From Mesorhabditis belari (lineage: Eukaryota > Nematoda > Chromadorea > Rhabditida > Rhabditidae), in contig CAUEEP010000733.1 of the NCBI GenBank assembly GCA_958450365.1, positions 3,451,001 through 3,515,000 on the forward strand: a stretch of 64,000 nt of DNA. Reading direction: 5' to 3'. The notes beneath the pieces were generated by a model. That model did no database searches. It was not told the origin of the DNA and was given only the letters and a program-made list of their open reading frames with translations. Positions 35,583 through 47,159 of this stretch are shown piece after piece; positions within the stretch are counted from its first letter, which is position 1; each line of letters begins with the position of its first letter. A program made the position numbers and the translations under genes.

Positions 35583-37640
35583 TAGGTGCATGCATAAGAA
35601 ATTCGGATTTCAACATTTTCATAAATTTTCAATGATAGAATCCTGATATCGATGATATAATCGATGAATGTTATCAACTATTTGAAAGTTGTAAATCTCC
35701 TCTACTCTGAAGAGTTCAAGTTTAGATTTGTTTAGATTTTGAAAGCTCTAGTTATGCTAAATGAAGCTCAACTATTGTACTGAAGAGTTTAAGTTTAGAT
35801 TTGTTTGCTTTATATGATTTTAAACAGGTTAAAATCGAGTTTACAAGTCACAAAAAAGTCAAATAAAGTGAAAAATCTATGATTAATTGCCGTAGTTATT
35901 TTAAAACATCATAGTCCTGTAGTAAGACAGTACTTTAGCTTGAATCTTCTTAAAAAGAATAAAATGATTAGCTAGTTTTATTAGGTAAATGAATAAGAAA
36001 TTCGGATTTCAACATTTTCATAAATTTCCAACGATAGAAACCTGATATCGATGAGTTTTTTTTTTGGATAAAATTTTAGTCATAGAGAGACTATCACTTT
36101 TGGATCAATTCTTAAACAGAGTACATTATTTTACTAAAAATTAGCTATGCTTTAAAAAAATAGTCCTTTTAGATGCTAGTTATTTTAAAAAAATCTTTTC
36201 CTTTCTTTACGGACTTTCTTTTAAAACCAAAACAAATCTGTATTTATTATTTTTCAATAGAAAAAAAATTAAAAAAGACTTTCTGAAAAGTTTAATATAA
36301 AAAAAATGATTATTTAATAAAAATTGAATAGTTTTTGAGAGAATAAAGAGAAATAATAAGTAAATGCGTAAGAAATATAAACTTTAAATTGACTCAACAA
36401 TCAATTATTAGATTAGAAGGTTTAAAGAACAAAGAAATGAATCTATTAGGTACATGCATAAGAATTGCATAAGATTTCAAGATTTTTGATAAATTTTCAA
36501 CGATAGAAACATTCATCGATATTCTGATATCGATGAATGTTATAAACTATAAGGTTGTCCAATAAGGAATGCGTGTTTTGACACGATTTTCAAAATATCA
36601 CAAAATACAAAAGAGAACTTTAATAACGATATATTCTCCACAACAACAACAACATTTCTCCACGTCCGAGCAAAGAGTGAAGTCCGTCATAATAGAATGA
36701 AGCTGGTTTCGATGAGTAACATCGAAATAAGTAACACGCATTACTTATTGGACAACCTAATATTTGAAAGTTGTAAATCTCCTCTACAAAATAGGCTAAA
36801 ACGTGTTTCAATTGATCGAACGATTGAAGAAATTTCGAGGGCGAAATGCGAGTGACCAAAAAAGGGCACTTTTTGAAAACCCCACTTTCACAAGAGTTCG
36901 GATTTTGACTATATAATGGAAAATGAGGGCCCTAAAATCATTCAAATATCCCTCAAAATAATTAAGGGTTGGAATCATTACATGGGAAAACTTTGTTTTT
37001 ACAATAAATTTTCTTTTTTGTGAAAAAGCCCGTTTTTTTTTGACAATTTTGAGGGTTTCGAACTTACGCTCAATCTAAATTTCTGTAAATGCATTTCTGT
37101 TTGACTTTTCTTAATAAATTAGTTAGTTATCTTTTTTTTAAATCTTCAATTTTGGGAAGGTAACTCTATTTTGACCACACTGCACTTGTCCCTAAAGTGA
37201 CTCGATTCCTTTTTTGGTTCGATTCCTTCACTCGCATTTCACCCTCGAAATTTCTTCAATCGTTCGATCAATTGAAACACGTTTTAGCCTATTTTGTAGA
37301 GGAGATTTACAGCTTTGAAATAGTATATAACATTCCTCGATTATATCATCGATATCAGGTTTCTATCGTTGGAAATTTATCAAAAATGTGAAAATCCGAA
37401 TTTCTTATGCATTTACCTAATAAAACTAGCTAATCATTTTATTCTTTTCAAGAAGCTTAAGGCTAAAGTACTGTCTTACTACAGGACTATGATGTTTTTA
37501 AGATAACTACAGCAATTAATCATAGATTTAGTCTCTCTATGACTAAATGTCTATCCAAAACAATTCATCGATATCAGGCTTCTATTGTTGGAAATTTATG
37601 AAAATGTTGAAATCCAAATTTCTTATGCATGTATTAGGAA
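35583..37640. mobile_element. Complex foldback element with TTAGGTGCATGCATAAGAAA ends
   Basis: The left end GTGCATGCATAAGAAATTCG is matched by TTTCTTATGCATGTATTAGG near 37618. Inner blocks such as GGAGATTTACAACTTTCAAA and the coding-looking AATTTCTTCAATCGTTCGAT recur directly and inverted at 35670, 36000, 36465, 36770, 37240 and 37560. The structure suggests several rounds of nested insertion and inversion. No intact transposase is seen. Confidence 0.65.
36550..36760. mobile_element. Mariner-like MITE with TTAGGTTGTCCAATAAG ends, nested copy
   Basis: 211 bp between TA dinucleotides. The uninterrupted site is present in a related copy at about 35668-35700 (ATCAACTATTTGAAAGTTG), which proves insertion with TA duplication. 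The second copy is at 57704-57919. Confidence 0.85.
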
Positions 37641-37809
37641 TAGCAGAAAATTAAGAATTGTCCAGGCAATTTCCTATTAGACTTGTCAGCCACAATTTCA
37701 ATTGTTCTTGGTTTTCAAGGTTAAGCAGAAGCTCAAGTCAAGCTTGATTAGTGATCGAGATCAAAAATGAACTTTTATCGGATGATATGATCCAAAATTA
37801 ATCATTAAT

Positions 37810-37816
37810 TTTACAG
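37810..37816 (+). promoter_or_regulatory. Acceptor two bases before the start codon (candidate trans-splice site)
   Basis: TTTTACAG then AG-ATG. The short distance and lack of an upstream exon favour spliced-leader addition. Confidence 0.55.
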
Positions 37817-37818
37817 AG

Positions 37819-38025
37819 ATGGACAACTATTCAAGCGCTGAAGCGATGGCAAAAGACTTTGACAAAGATGGAGGACCTGAGGTTCACCTCAAAGGTGGAA
37901 AGAGGACAAAGAATGAAATCATTGAGCACAAATATGGACATCCAGAAGGGGATTCAAGGAGAATTGTTGAGCATGCGATCAATGCAAATAAGAAACGACA
38001 AGAACAACAGCAGTCCTTTGAGTAA
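37819..38025 (+). CDS. Small charged protein of 68 residues, not recognised
   Basis: A single open exon begins two bases after an acceptor and ends at TAA 38023-38025. An AATAAA at 38111 follows, as in a complete nematode gene. The protein is very hydrophilic, rich in Lys, Glu, Asp and Gln, with no signal peptide, membrane segment or Cys. The start MDNYSSAEAMAKDFDKDGG and the central KGGKRTKNEIIEHKYGHPEG suggest a soluble, perhaps partly disordered protein. I do not recognise a family. It lies about 1.6 kb upstream of the SERAC1-like gene on the same strand, too far for a typical nematode operon. The frame may also be the last exon of a longer gene, since introns in this window can exceed 1 kb. 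Confidence 0.65.
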   Translation: MDNYSSAEAMAKDFDKDGGPEVHLKGGKRTKNEIIEHKYGHPEGDSRRIVEHAINANKKRQEQQQSFE

Positions 38026-38110
38026 ACAGAAATCTTCATATATTTTCTGTTAAGGTTTTACATTTAAGTTCAATGAACTTTTTTGATGTGTTTAAGTCGT
38101 TAAATTTGTA

Positions 38111-38116
38111 AATAAA
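38111..38116 (+). terminator. Polyadenylation signal AATAAA
   Basis: Canonical hexamer 86 bases after the stop of the 68-residue frame. Confidence 0.6.
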
Positions 38117-38150
38117 TTCATTCCAAGTATTTGCTTTGATTTAAAACATC

Positions 38151-38425
38151 TACCGTAAACTGTAACTGTTCGGTACTGTAATAGTACCCCACCCCCATAA
38201 TGACGGTGCAAAGTGTTGCGTAGTCTAGCTTTGAACAAGTTTTTCTCGACACTGGTTTATGCGACAATGCGCGCTTAGGTATCAAAAAATAGCTGAAATT
38301 CAGGGCTATTTTTTGATACCAAAGACGCAACTTTTGAAAGTATGGGCGCTTTGAAAAAAATGAAATACTAAAATACTAAAAAACTTTTGCGACTACGCGA
38401 CTGTACGATTACAGTATTTACGGTA
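38151..38425. mobile_element. MITE, TACCGTAAATACTG family
   Basis: Complete copy with the same internal hairpin as at 18327; it begins 35 bp after the polyadenylation signal. Confidence 0.85.
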
Positions 38426-38734
38426 AATCATCGTTTAAACTTTACCAATTGGATCCAATGGGCTTAAGGATTTTGGTTTTACGTTTAAAATATCGAAAAA
38501 TACAGTAAACTGTTGTCTAAATGATAAATTAAATCATTGATTTTACCTTTAAAGTCTATAAAATAGAAAAATGGTTGCTGTTATCAGTTACGATTTCATT
38601 ATAGCTTTGTTCATTATAGATTGTTGAAGAAACTATACACAAATGTCCGTCACATTTTGTATTAAAAGCTTTGAGATCAAGTTGCGTAATTAAAAGTGTT
38701 TCTCAAATCAATCCTAACAAACTATTTCACTGAA

Positions 38735-39250
38735 CTGTTACTCAAAGTCTACTCAGAAGAACTCAAACTGAACCGTTACCCAAAGTCTACTCAGAAGAAC
38801 TCAAACTGAACCGTTACCCAAAGTCTACTCAGAAGAACTCAAACTGAACCGTTACCCAAAGTCTACTCAGAAGAACTCAAACTGAACCGTTATCCAAAGT
38901 CTGCTCAGAAGATGACACGGATGACACGCAAATTCGTGAAGCGTTCCAAATTTTTTTAGGGTCAGATGGCCGGTTAGGAGTCTTGTCTCTTAAGCGGAAG
39001 GTCGAGGGTTCAATCAAGATAAAAATGTGTTCTTTTTCCCACCAAGTGGGTTTTTTCTTTCACAACATTTGGGTAATAAGGGTAATAGGGGTAACGGCCG
39101 CAGTGATTGTGTGTTTAGACCTTTATGTTTTATTCTGTATCCTTTGTTTGTATCACATTATTTGTTTTCAATAAGAACTTAAACTGAACTGTTACCCAAA
39201 GTCTACTCAGAAGAACTCAAACTGAACTGTTACCCAAAGTCTACTCATAA
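38735..39250. repeat. 38-bp minisatellite split by a tRNA-like insertion
   Basis: About five units of CTCAGAAGAACTCAAACTG then AACCGTTACCCAAAGTCTA (38735-38915) resume for two more units at 39172-39245. The intervening part contains a tRNA-like element at 38950-39015. Confidence 0.85.
38945..39170 (+). repeat. tRNA-like SINE candidate inside the minisatellite
   Basis: A-box-like GATGGCCGGTTAGGAG, then GGTCGAGGGTTCAATC as a B-box; about 150 bp of other sequence follows before the minisatellite resumes. Confidence 0.55.
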
Positions 39251-39411
39251 AAAGCCGTCTACTCCTCTCCATCTTTTTTCCCCAACCCCTCACCCCATTT
39301 CATCAGCTACGAGCCGCTCCATCGAACGCAATGACCCGCTGCCCCATTGACAATGAGCAATCCCAGGGAAAAAGAATCTGTCTACACACGGGGTTTTCCC
39401 AATCGACAAGT

Positions 39412-39497
39412 CACGTGTAGTCTCCCCATCACAATTTCTCTTTTTTTCTCCTCTCCAGGTCACACCACCAATCTTTTTTTCCAACTTGAACCACGTG
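39412..39497 (+). promoter_or_regulatory. Two CACGTG motifs upstream of the SERAC1-like gene
   Basis: CACGTG at 39412-39417 (context AGTCACGTGTAG) and at 39492-39497 (context ACCACGTGGTG). They lie 100-190 bp before the start codon in the least AT-rich part of the flank. They fit bHLH binding sites, but function is inference. Confidence 0.35.
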
Positions 39498-39598
39498 GTG
39501 CTTCTCTTCCTTTTCCCTCTTTAAGTACGTTCCTCCTTTCATTTTCTTAGCTTTGACTCATTTCGAACATAATGTTTTTCTTCCAGGATGTAAAGTGG

Positions 39599-42500
39599 AT
39601 GCTCATGACGAAATATATTGCCCCAACCGCTGCGATCAGGTAAGTGACAAGGGACAAAAGTTTACTTTAGCTTGCTTTATCTTAAAACTTGAGATTCAGC
39701 TCTAAAGCTTAAGTTTAAACTTGATTGAAAATCTATTTCAGCGCAATTTATTCGGCTTGGTATGGATGGGGAAAGACGGAGAATCACGTGAAGATTAAAT
39801 CGATTGATGAAGCTGTCGAATTCTTGAATCACAACAAGGAAACTCCAGAGGCTCTAAGATATATTTCGAATTTTGATTTTGGTTAGTATTAAATTAAAAT
39901 CTTTGTAAAGGGTTTTTGCTGGCTTTTTGCTTGGTTCACCAAGGTTTGGTTTGCTGGTTTGGTTTGATTTGCTTGGTTAAAGTTTTTACCAAGCAAAAAG
40001 CCAGCACAAAAAGCCAGGCAGACTTTAAAAAGTATCAGATAGATAGAATTTGATTGCAAAAAAAGGATTTGATTGAAAAAACGACTAATATTTTTTAAAG
40101 CACAAGTTCAGATCGTCAACCGAGATACTTGAAAAAGTTATCGATTCGATCATTGGGAATTCTCGCTGGCGTTGGATCGGAGATTGTTCGACAAGCTCGT
40201 GTTCATCAATGTAAACGAGAAGACGATGATTTTCTTTTTCAGAACGCTTTAAGTAAAGTTGGTTTTATAAATAATGACAATTTTTTTGTAATAAATTCTT
40301 TAGTTTGACCTTGGTCCATCGTGGAAAAGAGGTGTCGATTGGTTGCATCGATCACCGTGTCTTGATGAGGATTTGTCTTGTGAGGATTGGCAGGTACAAA
40401 GACAAAACAATAATATCAATATCTAATAATTAATAAATAAAGCTTAAGAATTGACAAATATTATTGGATTGTCCAGTTATGAATGCGCGTTTTTTACTAT
40501 TTTGTTAATTTCTCAAGATACCGAAATCAAGATCAAGATCGAAAGATCAAGAAAAAGATATATTATATCTATAAAAAGATATATTATATAGTATTATTCG
40601 AAAGCTGAAGATCTCCTCTACATTTTGATATAAAAAGTTTTTGAATTTGTTCAGCTTTTGGGCAAATTGACTGCACAAAAGAAGAGGTGGCCAAAAAATT
40701 TGAAGGGTGCCTTTGGATCAAGTTTTGGCTTCGCTCAAATTGAGTTAACTGTTTGATCTTTGGCCAACAGATATATCAATACAACTTTTTTAAAAATATA
40801 ACAATTTCAGAGCATCTTTACTTTTCTTTCCTTTTCTGGGCGGTTATTTTACACCATAAAACTTGAGGAATAGCCAAGCTGGAATGGGTTTTTTTTTCGA
40901 AAACCACCTCTCCCTTTGTGAAGTCAATTTCCCCAAAAAGTTGAATGAATTCAAAAACTTTTTTATGCCAAAATGTAGAGGAGATCTTCAGCTTTCGAAT
41001 GATATATAATATTGATATATCTATTGACCAAACATCAAACGGTTAACTCAATTTGAGCGGAGCCAAAACTTGATCCAAAGACACCCTTCCATTTTTTGGC
41101 CACCTCTTCTTCTGTGCAGTCAATTTGCCCAAAAGCTGAACAAATTCAAAAACTTGTTTATTCCAAAATGTAGAGGAGATCTTCAGCTTTCGAATCATAG
41201 ATAACACTCATATACATCTGTTCGAAATCTTGAGAAATTTACAAAATAGTAATTCATAACTGGACAACCCAATATATAAATTCATAGGTTTGGCGTCCCA
41301 CTCAAGTCGAGCGACTACAACGATTACTTCAAATCCTCTTCATCGAAACTGAAGTAAACTTTTGCCTAATCAAAACCATTTCTAATCAAAACCTAAGCCT
41401 AAGCCAAAGTAAAACAAATTCTAGAATCAATTTTCTCCTGATACGGTCGATATCTATGTTGTGGATTTTCTCTTCAATGTCTTCAAATTATTCGATGGTG
41501 ATACGCCGGAAATCGCTCGACTTACTTTAAGAATATTAGCCAACGTTGCGTTAAATGGACAAGAGTATGCGGAAAGGATTTTCTCGACAGGTGCGACAAA
41601 ATGAGATCTGACTTTGGCTTAGAAATTTGGCAAAATGAAAGCAATACAAGTGTTAGATTTACTGTAAAGAAAAAGTGTTATGGAAAGCTTTTTTTAAAGC
41701 AGAATTTAAAAAAGCAATATGCATAAAGAAATTGAATTAAATTTACCTTTATTTAATTACTTAAATATATTTTAGAATGGCTGCAAATCTTAGGAAATCT
41801 CGTTACACGCGGGGAGACGCTAGAGGAGCGATTGATTGCACACAAGGTCATTTAAACTTAATTTCTCGTAACCTCTCTTGAGTAGCAATAGCCGAGTGGT
41901 TAAGAGTCTCGTATCCTAGTCGGGGAGGTCACGGGTTCGATCCCAGTCTTTCAAATTTTGCCCTTTTTTCTCATGGATTATTTTCTTTAGGGTATTAGGG
42001 CAGTAGAAGTTGTTTATTTGTTTTTCACATTCATATTGAATAGTATTTCTTACCAGAAAATCAACAAATGTTTTCAGATTTGCCGAAACGCTCTCCATAC
42101 CCTCGACTCTGTTCCCTACAAGTTACCATCAGATGTTTATGAGCTTCATATTAGTCAAGGAGAGCCTGTTGTTAGTTTTTATTCAATAACTTTGAACCTG
42201 TTGTTAGTTTTTATTCAAATAACCAATTTCTATTATCTCTAAGATTGATTTTCTAAAAATCTAATACATAAAAACTAAGCTTAAAATAGAAATTTTGCTC
42301 AGGTAGACATTGTTTTGATTCACGGCCTTTGTGGAAGCGTTCTCTATACATGGCGACAAAAAGATGATCGAACAAAATTGATCTCAGAATGCTGGCCAAA
42401 AGTGAGTATTAAGAATCAGTTACAGAACTTCAATTTTCATGTTTTAGGACTGGCTACCTCTTGATATCAACGATTCAATGCGAATCCTCGGCGTCAACTA

Positions 42501-45356
42501 CCCGTCCTACTTGCTGCACTCATCCGGTGCTGTTGACTCCTTACCGGTATGTGAATTATTGAATTACAGATTTATTGAGCTATCTATTATCTACCGTATT
42601 TCATTATCTAGCTTTGCTTTTTCAGCAACGAGCTGAGCGTTTTGTGAAGCAACTTTCATCGGCTGGAATTGGCTCTCGTCCCGTTGTTTTCATTTGTCAT
42701 TCGATGGGTGGACTTCTCGCCAAGAAAATGCTTCTCGATTCGGAGGAATTAAGAAAGAATACGGTAAGGAAATTATAGGCTATTTCTTTAAAAACTGATT
42801 TAACTGTACTATGGAGTAGGAAAAACGGTTGCGTTTTTGAAGGCTGTTTTTTTGAAGGCTGTTTTTTGAAGGCTGTTTTTTTGAAGGCTTTTTTTGAAGG
42901 CTGACTTTTTGAATAAGCTGAGTCACTTTCTTAAAGGGAATTGTGCAATAGAGGGAAATTTTAAGTTGAAGCTGTTCTTTAACAGTTTGATAGCTTCTGA
43001 TCTTTAAACATTTCTAGGTGGGTGTCCTCTTCATCGCCACTCCACATCGTGGGAGTCCAATCGCTGAATGGGGAGACTACAATTTCCCCTTTACTCCATC
43101 AGAAGATGTCCGATTTCTCCATTCGAAGAACCAACAAAACGAGAAATTAAATCAAGATTTTGGCACGATCAGTAAAGAGATCCCAGTCATTGCATCAATG
43201 ATTGAGACAAAGGAATCCGATTTGATTGCGACGGCAAAAGGTTAGCTCAGTAAAAGACCGGCCATCCGAAAGACACTCATGGCCGACTGGCTAGGGGCTT
43301 TGTATCGTAGTCGGGGGGTCGAGGGTTCGATCCCACCGGCGGCTTCCTGGTTTTTTTCTCTAAATTTAAGACTTAAGGGTTGTGCTTGATTTGTATTCGT
43401 GTGAATAAATGTTTTTATAATAAGAATTCAGGAATTATCGTGCCCACCGAGTCGGCTGTCTTTGGAAGCGGTGTCTTGTATCACATTGATGAGGTTGGTT
43501 TTGAACTTTCAACTTTAGAAATTGCAATGTTATAATGTACAGGGCAAAGCAGACTAGAAACTATAATGTTCAGGTACATCATAATGTTTGCAAGCCGAGT
43601 GAACGAACATCTCCCACATATGGAGTCGTGCTCAACTTTGTCCGAGATTCAATCGCTGCCGCCAAAAAGCGCAATCCTAGCAAGGAGATCAAGGTTTACT
43701 AATCTTCGAGTTATAGTTAGATCATAAACTTTTATTAGATACTTTTATTAGATAAGTTTTACTATTCATTAACAAATTTCAAGTTTGATGATCATTTTTG
43801 AGTTGACAAATGGAAGAATAGAGAATAGAGTAGATCAATTCTAGGCTTACTCTTTCTGGCAAACTCAATTTTCAAATTCATAAGAAAATTAGGTACTTTT
43901 CGGTTATACCCCCGCCACCCCCGCCACTCCAAAATTTTAAAAAACGGTACTATGCAGTTAGCGCCCCCCCCCCCATGCATCAATACGTGCATTTGTGAAT
44001 TTAGCCTAGCCTGATGTCAGTTCGGTAGAGGTTTTTGACGTTAAAGACCTCTGCCCAAGTGACATCAGGCTAGGCTAAATTCACAAAAGTCTGGGTGAAT
44101 TTAGCGTAGCCTGATGTCACTTGGGCAGAGGTCATTAACGTTAGTAACCAGCAAATCATCGATCCGGGTGATAAATTCCAAAATCTTGTCAACGAGCGTC
44201 TTGGTATTCCGATTAGCCACTTCAGCAAGGAAACATTTGTTTGGGTGGCGGGGGTATAACCGAAAAGTACCAAGAATTCTTTTAAAATCACCATAAACGA
44301 ATTCTTCTTCATCTGTTGTGTGAATCGATATAAGATGAAAGTTCATTTGACGGCAATTCCCTTCTGCATCATCCCACGAATAAAGTTGCCAATGGAAACC
44401 ATCTTAGCCTAGTCTGATGTCACTTGGGCAGAGGTTGATGATTGATGGTACAAGATGGTTTCCTTAAAGCTTAAAGTTACCAATGGAAATCATCTTGTAG
44501 AGTGAAATTAAAGTTGCCAATGGAAACCATCTTAGCCTAGTCTGATGTCACTTGAGCAGAGGTTGATGATTGATGGTATAAGATGGTTTCCATTGGCTTA
44601 AAGTTGCCAATGGAAACCATCTTGTAAAGTGAAATTCTGGAGAGAACTTTTTATTAGGTTGAGTACTAATTCTTGATAACACTTATAAGTTTTGATTTTT
44701 AGGGGGTATAACCGAAAAGTACCGAAAATTAAGGAAAATTAAGGAAAAGCTTGCGCCAGAAAAGATGTGCTTCTATTCTAATAATAATAATAATAATACT
44801 TTATTAAAAAGAAAAAAGGGGAAAAAAAAAAAAAAGGATGAAAGGGATAAAAAAAAAAAAAAAAAAAAAATAAAAAAAAAAAAAAAAAAAATAAAGGGGG
44901 GGGGAGAGAAAAAAAAAAAAAAAAAAATATTTTTTTATAAAAAAAAAAAGGGAATTAATTTTTTTTTTTTTTTTGGGGGAGGTAAAAAAAAAATGGGTTT
45001 AAAAAGGGGAAAAGAAATATAAAAAAGGGAAAGGGAGGGGAGGGGGAAAAAAAAGGGGGGGGGGGTTTTTGGGGGGGGGGGGGGGGTTTTTATATAAGGG
45101 AAAAAAAAAAAGGGGAGATAAAAAAAATATTTGGGGGGGTGGGTATTTATAAAAAAAAAAAAAAAGAGGGGGGGGGGGGGGGGAAATATATAGAAATAAT
45201 AAATAAATATGTAAAAAAAAAAAAAAAAAAGGGAAGGAAAAAAAAAATAAAAAATAAAAAAATATAAAATATTTTTAATTTTTTTTTATTTTTAAAAAAA
45301 AAATATGTGGGGGGGAAAGAAGGGGGGGGGGGGGGGGAAAAGAGGGGGGGAAGGAA

Positions 45357-45399
<43 letters not shown>

Positions 45400-45665
45400 G
45401 GGGGGGAGGGAGGGAAAGAGGGGGGGGAGAGAGAGGAAAGAAATTAAGTCTAAAAGATCAGAAATACAGAACAAGATCAAGTTTTAGATTAAAAAGCTCT
45501 GTATTCTAGCATAGAATTTATATTAATGGCTAAATCTTAATATTATCTTTTGTTTATTAAAATACAAATGAGATTCTTGATTTCTTTTAGAAAGCAGAAC
45601 CACAAAAATTCAACGAATCAACTGTACAGAATGATTCCGAAGAAATTGAGCCAATCGATCATTGA
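39599..45665 (+). CDS. SERAC1: SERAC1-like serine hydrolase
   Basis: Exons: 39599-39639, 39742-39881, 40112-40257, 40304-40393, 41288-41353, 41425-41590, 41776-41846, 42078-42170, 42303-42401, 42448-42546, 42626-42763, 43018-43240, 43432-43493, 43574-43693, 45591-45665; 542 residues, all phases agree. SERAC1 proteins remodel phosphatidylglycerol at ER-mitochondria contacts in animals. The N-terminal half is helical (armadillo-like); the C-terminal half is an alpha/beta-hydrolase with [11 protein letters not shown] (oxyanion side, His near 278), the nucleophile elbow FICHSMGG (Ser near 363), [13 protein letters not shown] and the late HHNVCKP that supplies the catalytic His. Shorter than the human protein (about 654), mostly at the N-terminus, so a missing 5' exon is possible; the exon starts after a TTCCAG at 39581-39586. 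The last intron (1.9 kb) contains a transposon and a homopolymer block. Confidence 0.92.
40462..41276. mobile_element. Mariner-like inverted-repeat element in a SERAC1 intron
   Basis: About 815 bp bounded by TTGGATTGTCCAGTTATGAA and the complement of TTGGGTTGTCCAGTTATGAA. Inside, a block with TGTAGAGGAGATCTTCAGCT occurs three times, once inverted. No transposase is readable. Confidence 0.8.
41885..41955 (+). repeat. tRNA-like element in a SERAC1 intron
   Basis: A-box ATAGCCGAGTGGTTAAGAG and B-box CACGGGTTCGATCCCAG at tRNA spacing. The terminal stem does not pair, so SINE or pseudo-tRNA. Confidence 0.6.
43268..43350 (+). repeat. tRNA-like element in a SERAC1 intron, source copy
   Basis: CATGGCCGACTGGCTAGGGG and GTCGAGGGTTCGATCCCACC resemble A and B boxes and the Leu/Ser-type D-arm. 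It lies about 28 bp after the exon ending at 43240, and is duplicated with that exon at 46270-46534. Confidence 0.6.
43890..44272. mobile_element. MITE with GTACTTTTCGGTTATACCCC ends
   Basis: GTACTTTTCGGTTATACCCC at about 43890 is matched by the complement ending near 44271; a further single end is at 44701-44722. Inside are repeats of TAGCCTGATGTCACTTGGGC. Confidence 0.7.
44385..44640. repeat. Direct repeat with TGATGTCACTTGGGCAGAGG
   Basis: Two units of roughly 120 bp carry AAAGTTGCCAATGGAAACCA and the TGATGTCACTT block, related to the neighbouring MITE interior. Confidence 0.7.
44811..45437. repeat. Homopolymer block of long A, G and T runs
   Basis: More than 600 bases consist almost only of A-runs, G-runs and T-runs, including over 30 G in a row near 45370-45400. 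It lies within the last SERAC1 intron. It may be a poor-consensus region rather than real sequence. Confidence 0.85.
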
Positions 45666-46239
45666 ATTTTCTTCTATTTTCTTTGTTTTCTTATTTACAG
45701 CTTCAATAATTTTGTTTGTTTTAAACTTTTGAACAACATCAACATCATCAACAACAACATCATCAACATCATCAACAACAACACCATCAACAACAACAAC
45801 AACAACATTGCCATTTTTACTTACTACTGCAGGACAGGAGTGCATTTGTAATTGCAATTGTAATATAAAATTGTATCGCACATTTTCTCAACTTGCTTTG
45901 TATATAATCTTTTCTTTTGCTCAAGGCTTTTGTTGATTGTTTCTTTTTTTTTCATTTTACCTTTTGCCTAATCATTTCTCGAGCTTCTTTAGTCATTTTT
46001 TTGTGCAAATTCTTCTGGTGAACAGATTTTCTTCTTACGAACAAAGAGTTTTATCAATTTTCTTTTAAAAAAAACAATCTTCAATCTTACAGGATTCAAA
46101 TAATATAAGACAATTCTTGATTTTAGTAACTCTTCAATTCCTGTTTTGTAAAAATCCCTTAGTGAAATGATTGTGAAATGATATGCACTTGAGTCAATCG
46201 ATTCCACGATACAGATGAGATACGGATTGTAAAGATAGA
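45666..46239. other. 3' flank of the SERAC1-like gene
   Basis: An ACAACATCATCA simple repeat spans 45728-45815. The open frames here are low-complexity or lack support. No AATAAA is evident close to the stop. Confidence 0.4.
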
Positions 46240-46240
46240 T

Positions 46241-46803
46241 ACAGTACTGGACAATGAAATATCATGTTTGAAATTGAATCAAGATTTTGGCACGATCAGT
46301 AAAGAGATCCCAGTCATTGCATCAATGATTGAGACAAAGGAATCCGATTTGATTGCGACGGCAAAAGGTTAGCTCAGTAAAAGACTGGCCGGGCGATAGA
46401 CACTCATGGTCGACTGGATAGAGGTTTTGTATCGTAGTTAGGAGGGTCGAGGGTTCGATCCCATCGGCAGGTTCCTAGCTTTTTTTCTCTAAATTTAAGG
46501 CTTAAGGGTTGTGCTTGATCTGTATTCGTGTGAATTAGCTCAGTAAAAGACCGGCCAAGTCGAGGCCGTACAGTACTGGACAATGAAATATCATATTTGA
46601 AAAACGATCGTCACGTTCGCACGTCTGTAACTTCCTTGTCTTTGAGTTTAAACTATTAGTGTTATACATTTTCTGAAAGCTCTTTTCAAGGGCTACACAA
46701 TGGTAAGATTAATATTTACAAATACCGTATTTTTTGACGTATTTGAGCGCGCGTGAAAGTGACGATCGTTTTTCAAATATCATATTTCATTGTCCAGTAC
46801 TGT
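46241..46803. mobile_element. Tc1-like MITE copy 4 plus captured host sequence
   Basis: A first terminus (46241-46269: ACAGTACTGGACAATGAAAT...) is followed by a SERAC1-derived segment, then by a complete MITE (46569-46803). The host piece thus lies between two MITE termini. Confidence 0.75.
46270..46557 (+). pseudogene. Duplicated SERAC1 exon end with intron and tRNA-like element
   Basis: 46270-46534 repeats 43144-43410: about 97 bp of coding sequence (ending [11 protein letters not shown]), the donor, and the tRNA-like element with a few substitutions. A second short copy of the intron start (TTAGCTCAGTAAAAGACCGG) follows at 46535-46557. The copy lacks an acceptor and cannot encode a product. 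Confidence 0.85.
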
Positions 46804-47159
46804 AGATCTGGGAATTTTCGGTTTAAACATCAATAATGACCTATTGGTACTAAGATATGGCATTTATTGACAAAAAAAATGCCATATCCCACGGGAAAAA
46901 TGCCATATCTTGACCAATTTCACTTTAATATTTTTGTTTATTAAATTCAATCGATAGAAAATGAAATTCTGCGTCAATTGATATTAAAATCAAAAAAGAT
47001 CGGAGTGAAATTTGCAGAGATATGCCGTTTTTTCGTTGCCCATCTATTGGCGTTCACACCGAAAATTCCCCAGACTAGTACAGAGATTGTTTTTTTCGGA
47101 AAATAGATGTGACAGAAGGGGTGAGTTTATGACATAAAGTACACCTGAAAAGATCGCTG

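Noticed and set aside
45292..45487. Poly-Gly and poly-Pro frames
   Set aside because: Artefact of G-runs in the homopolymer block.
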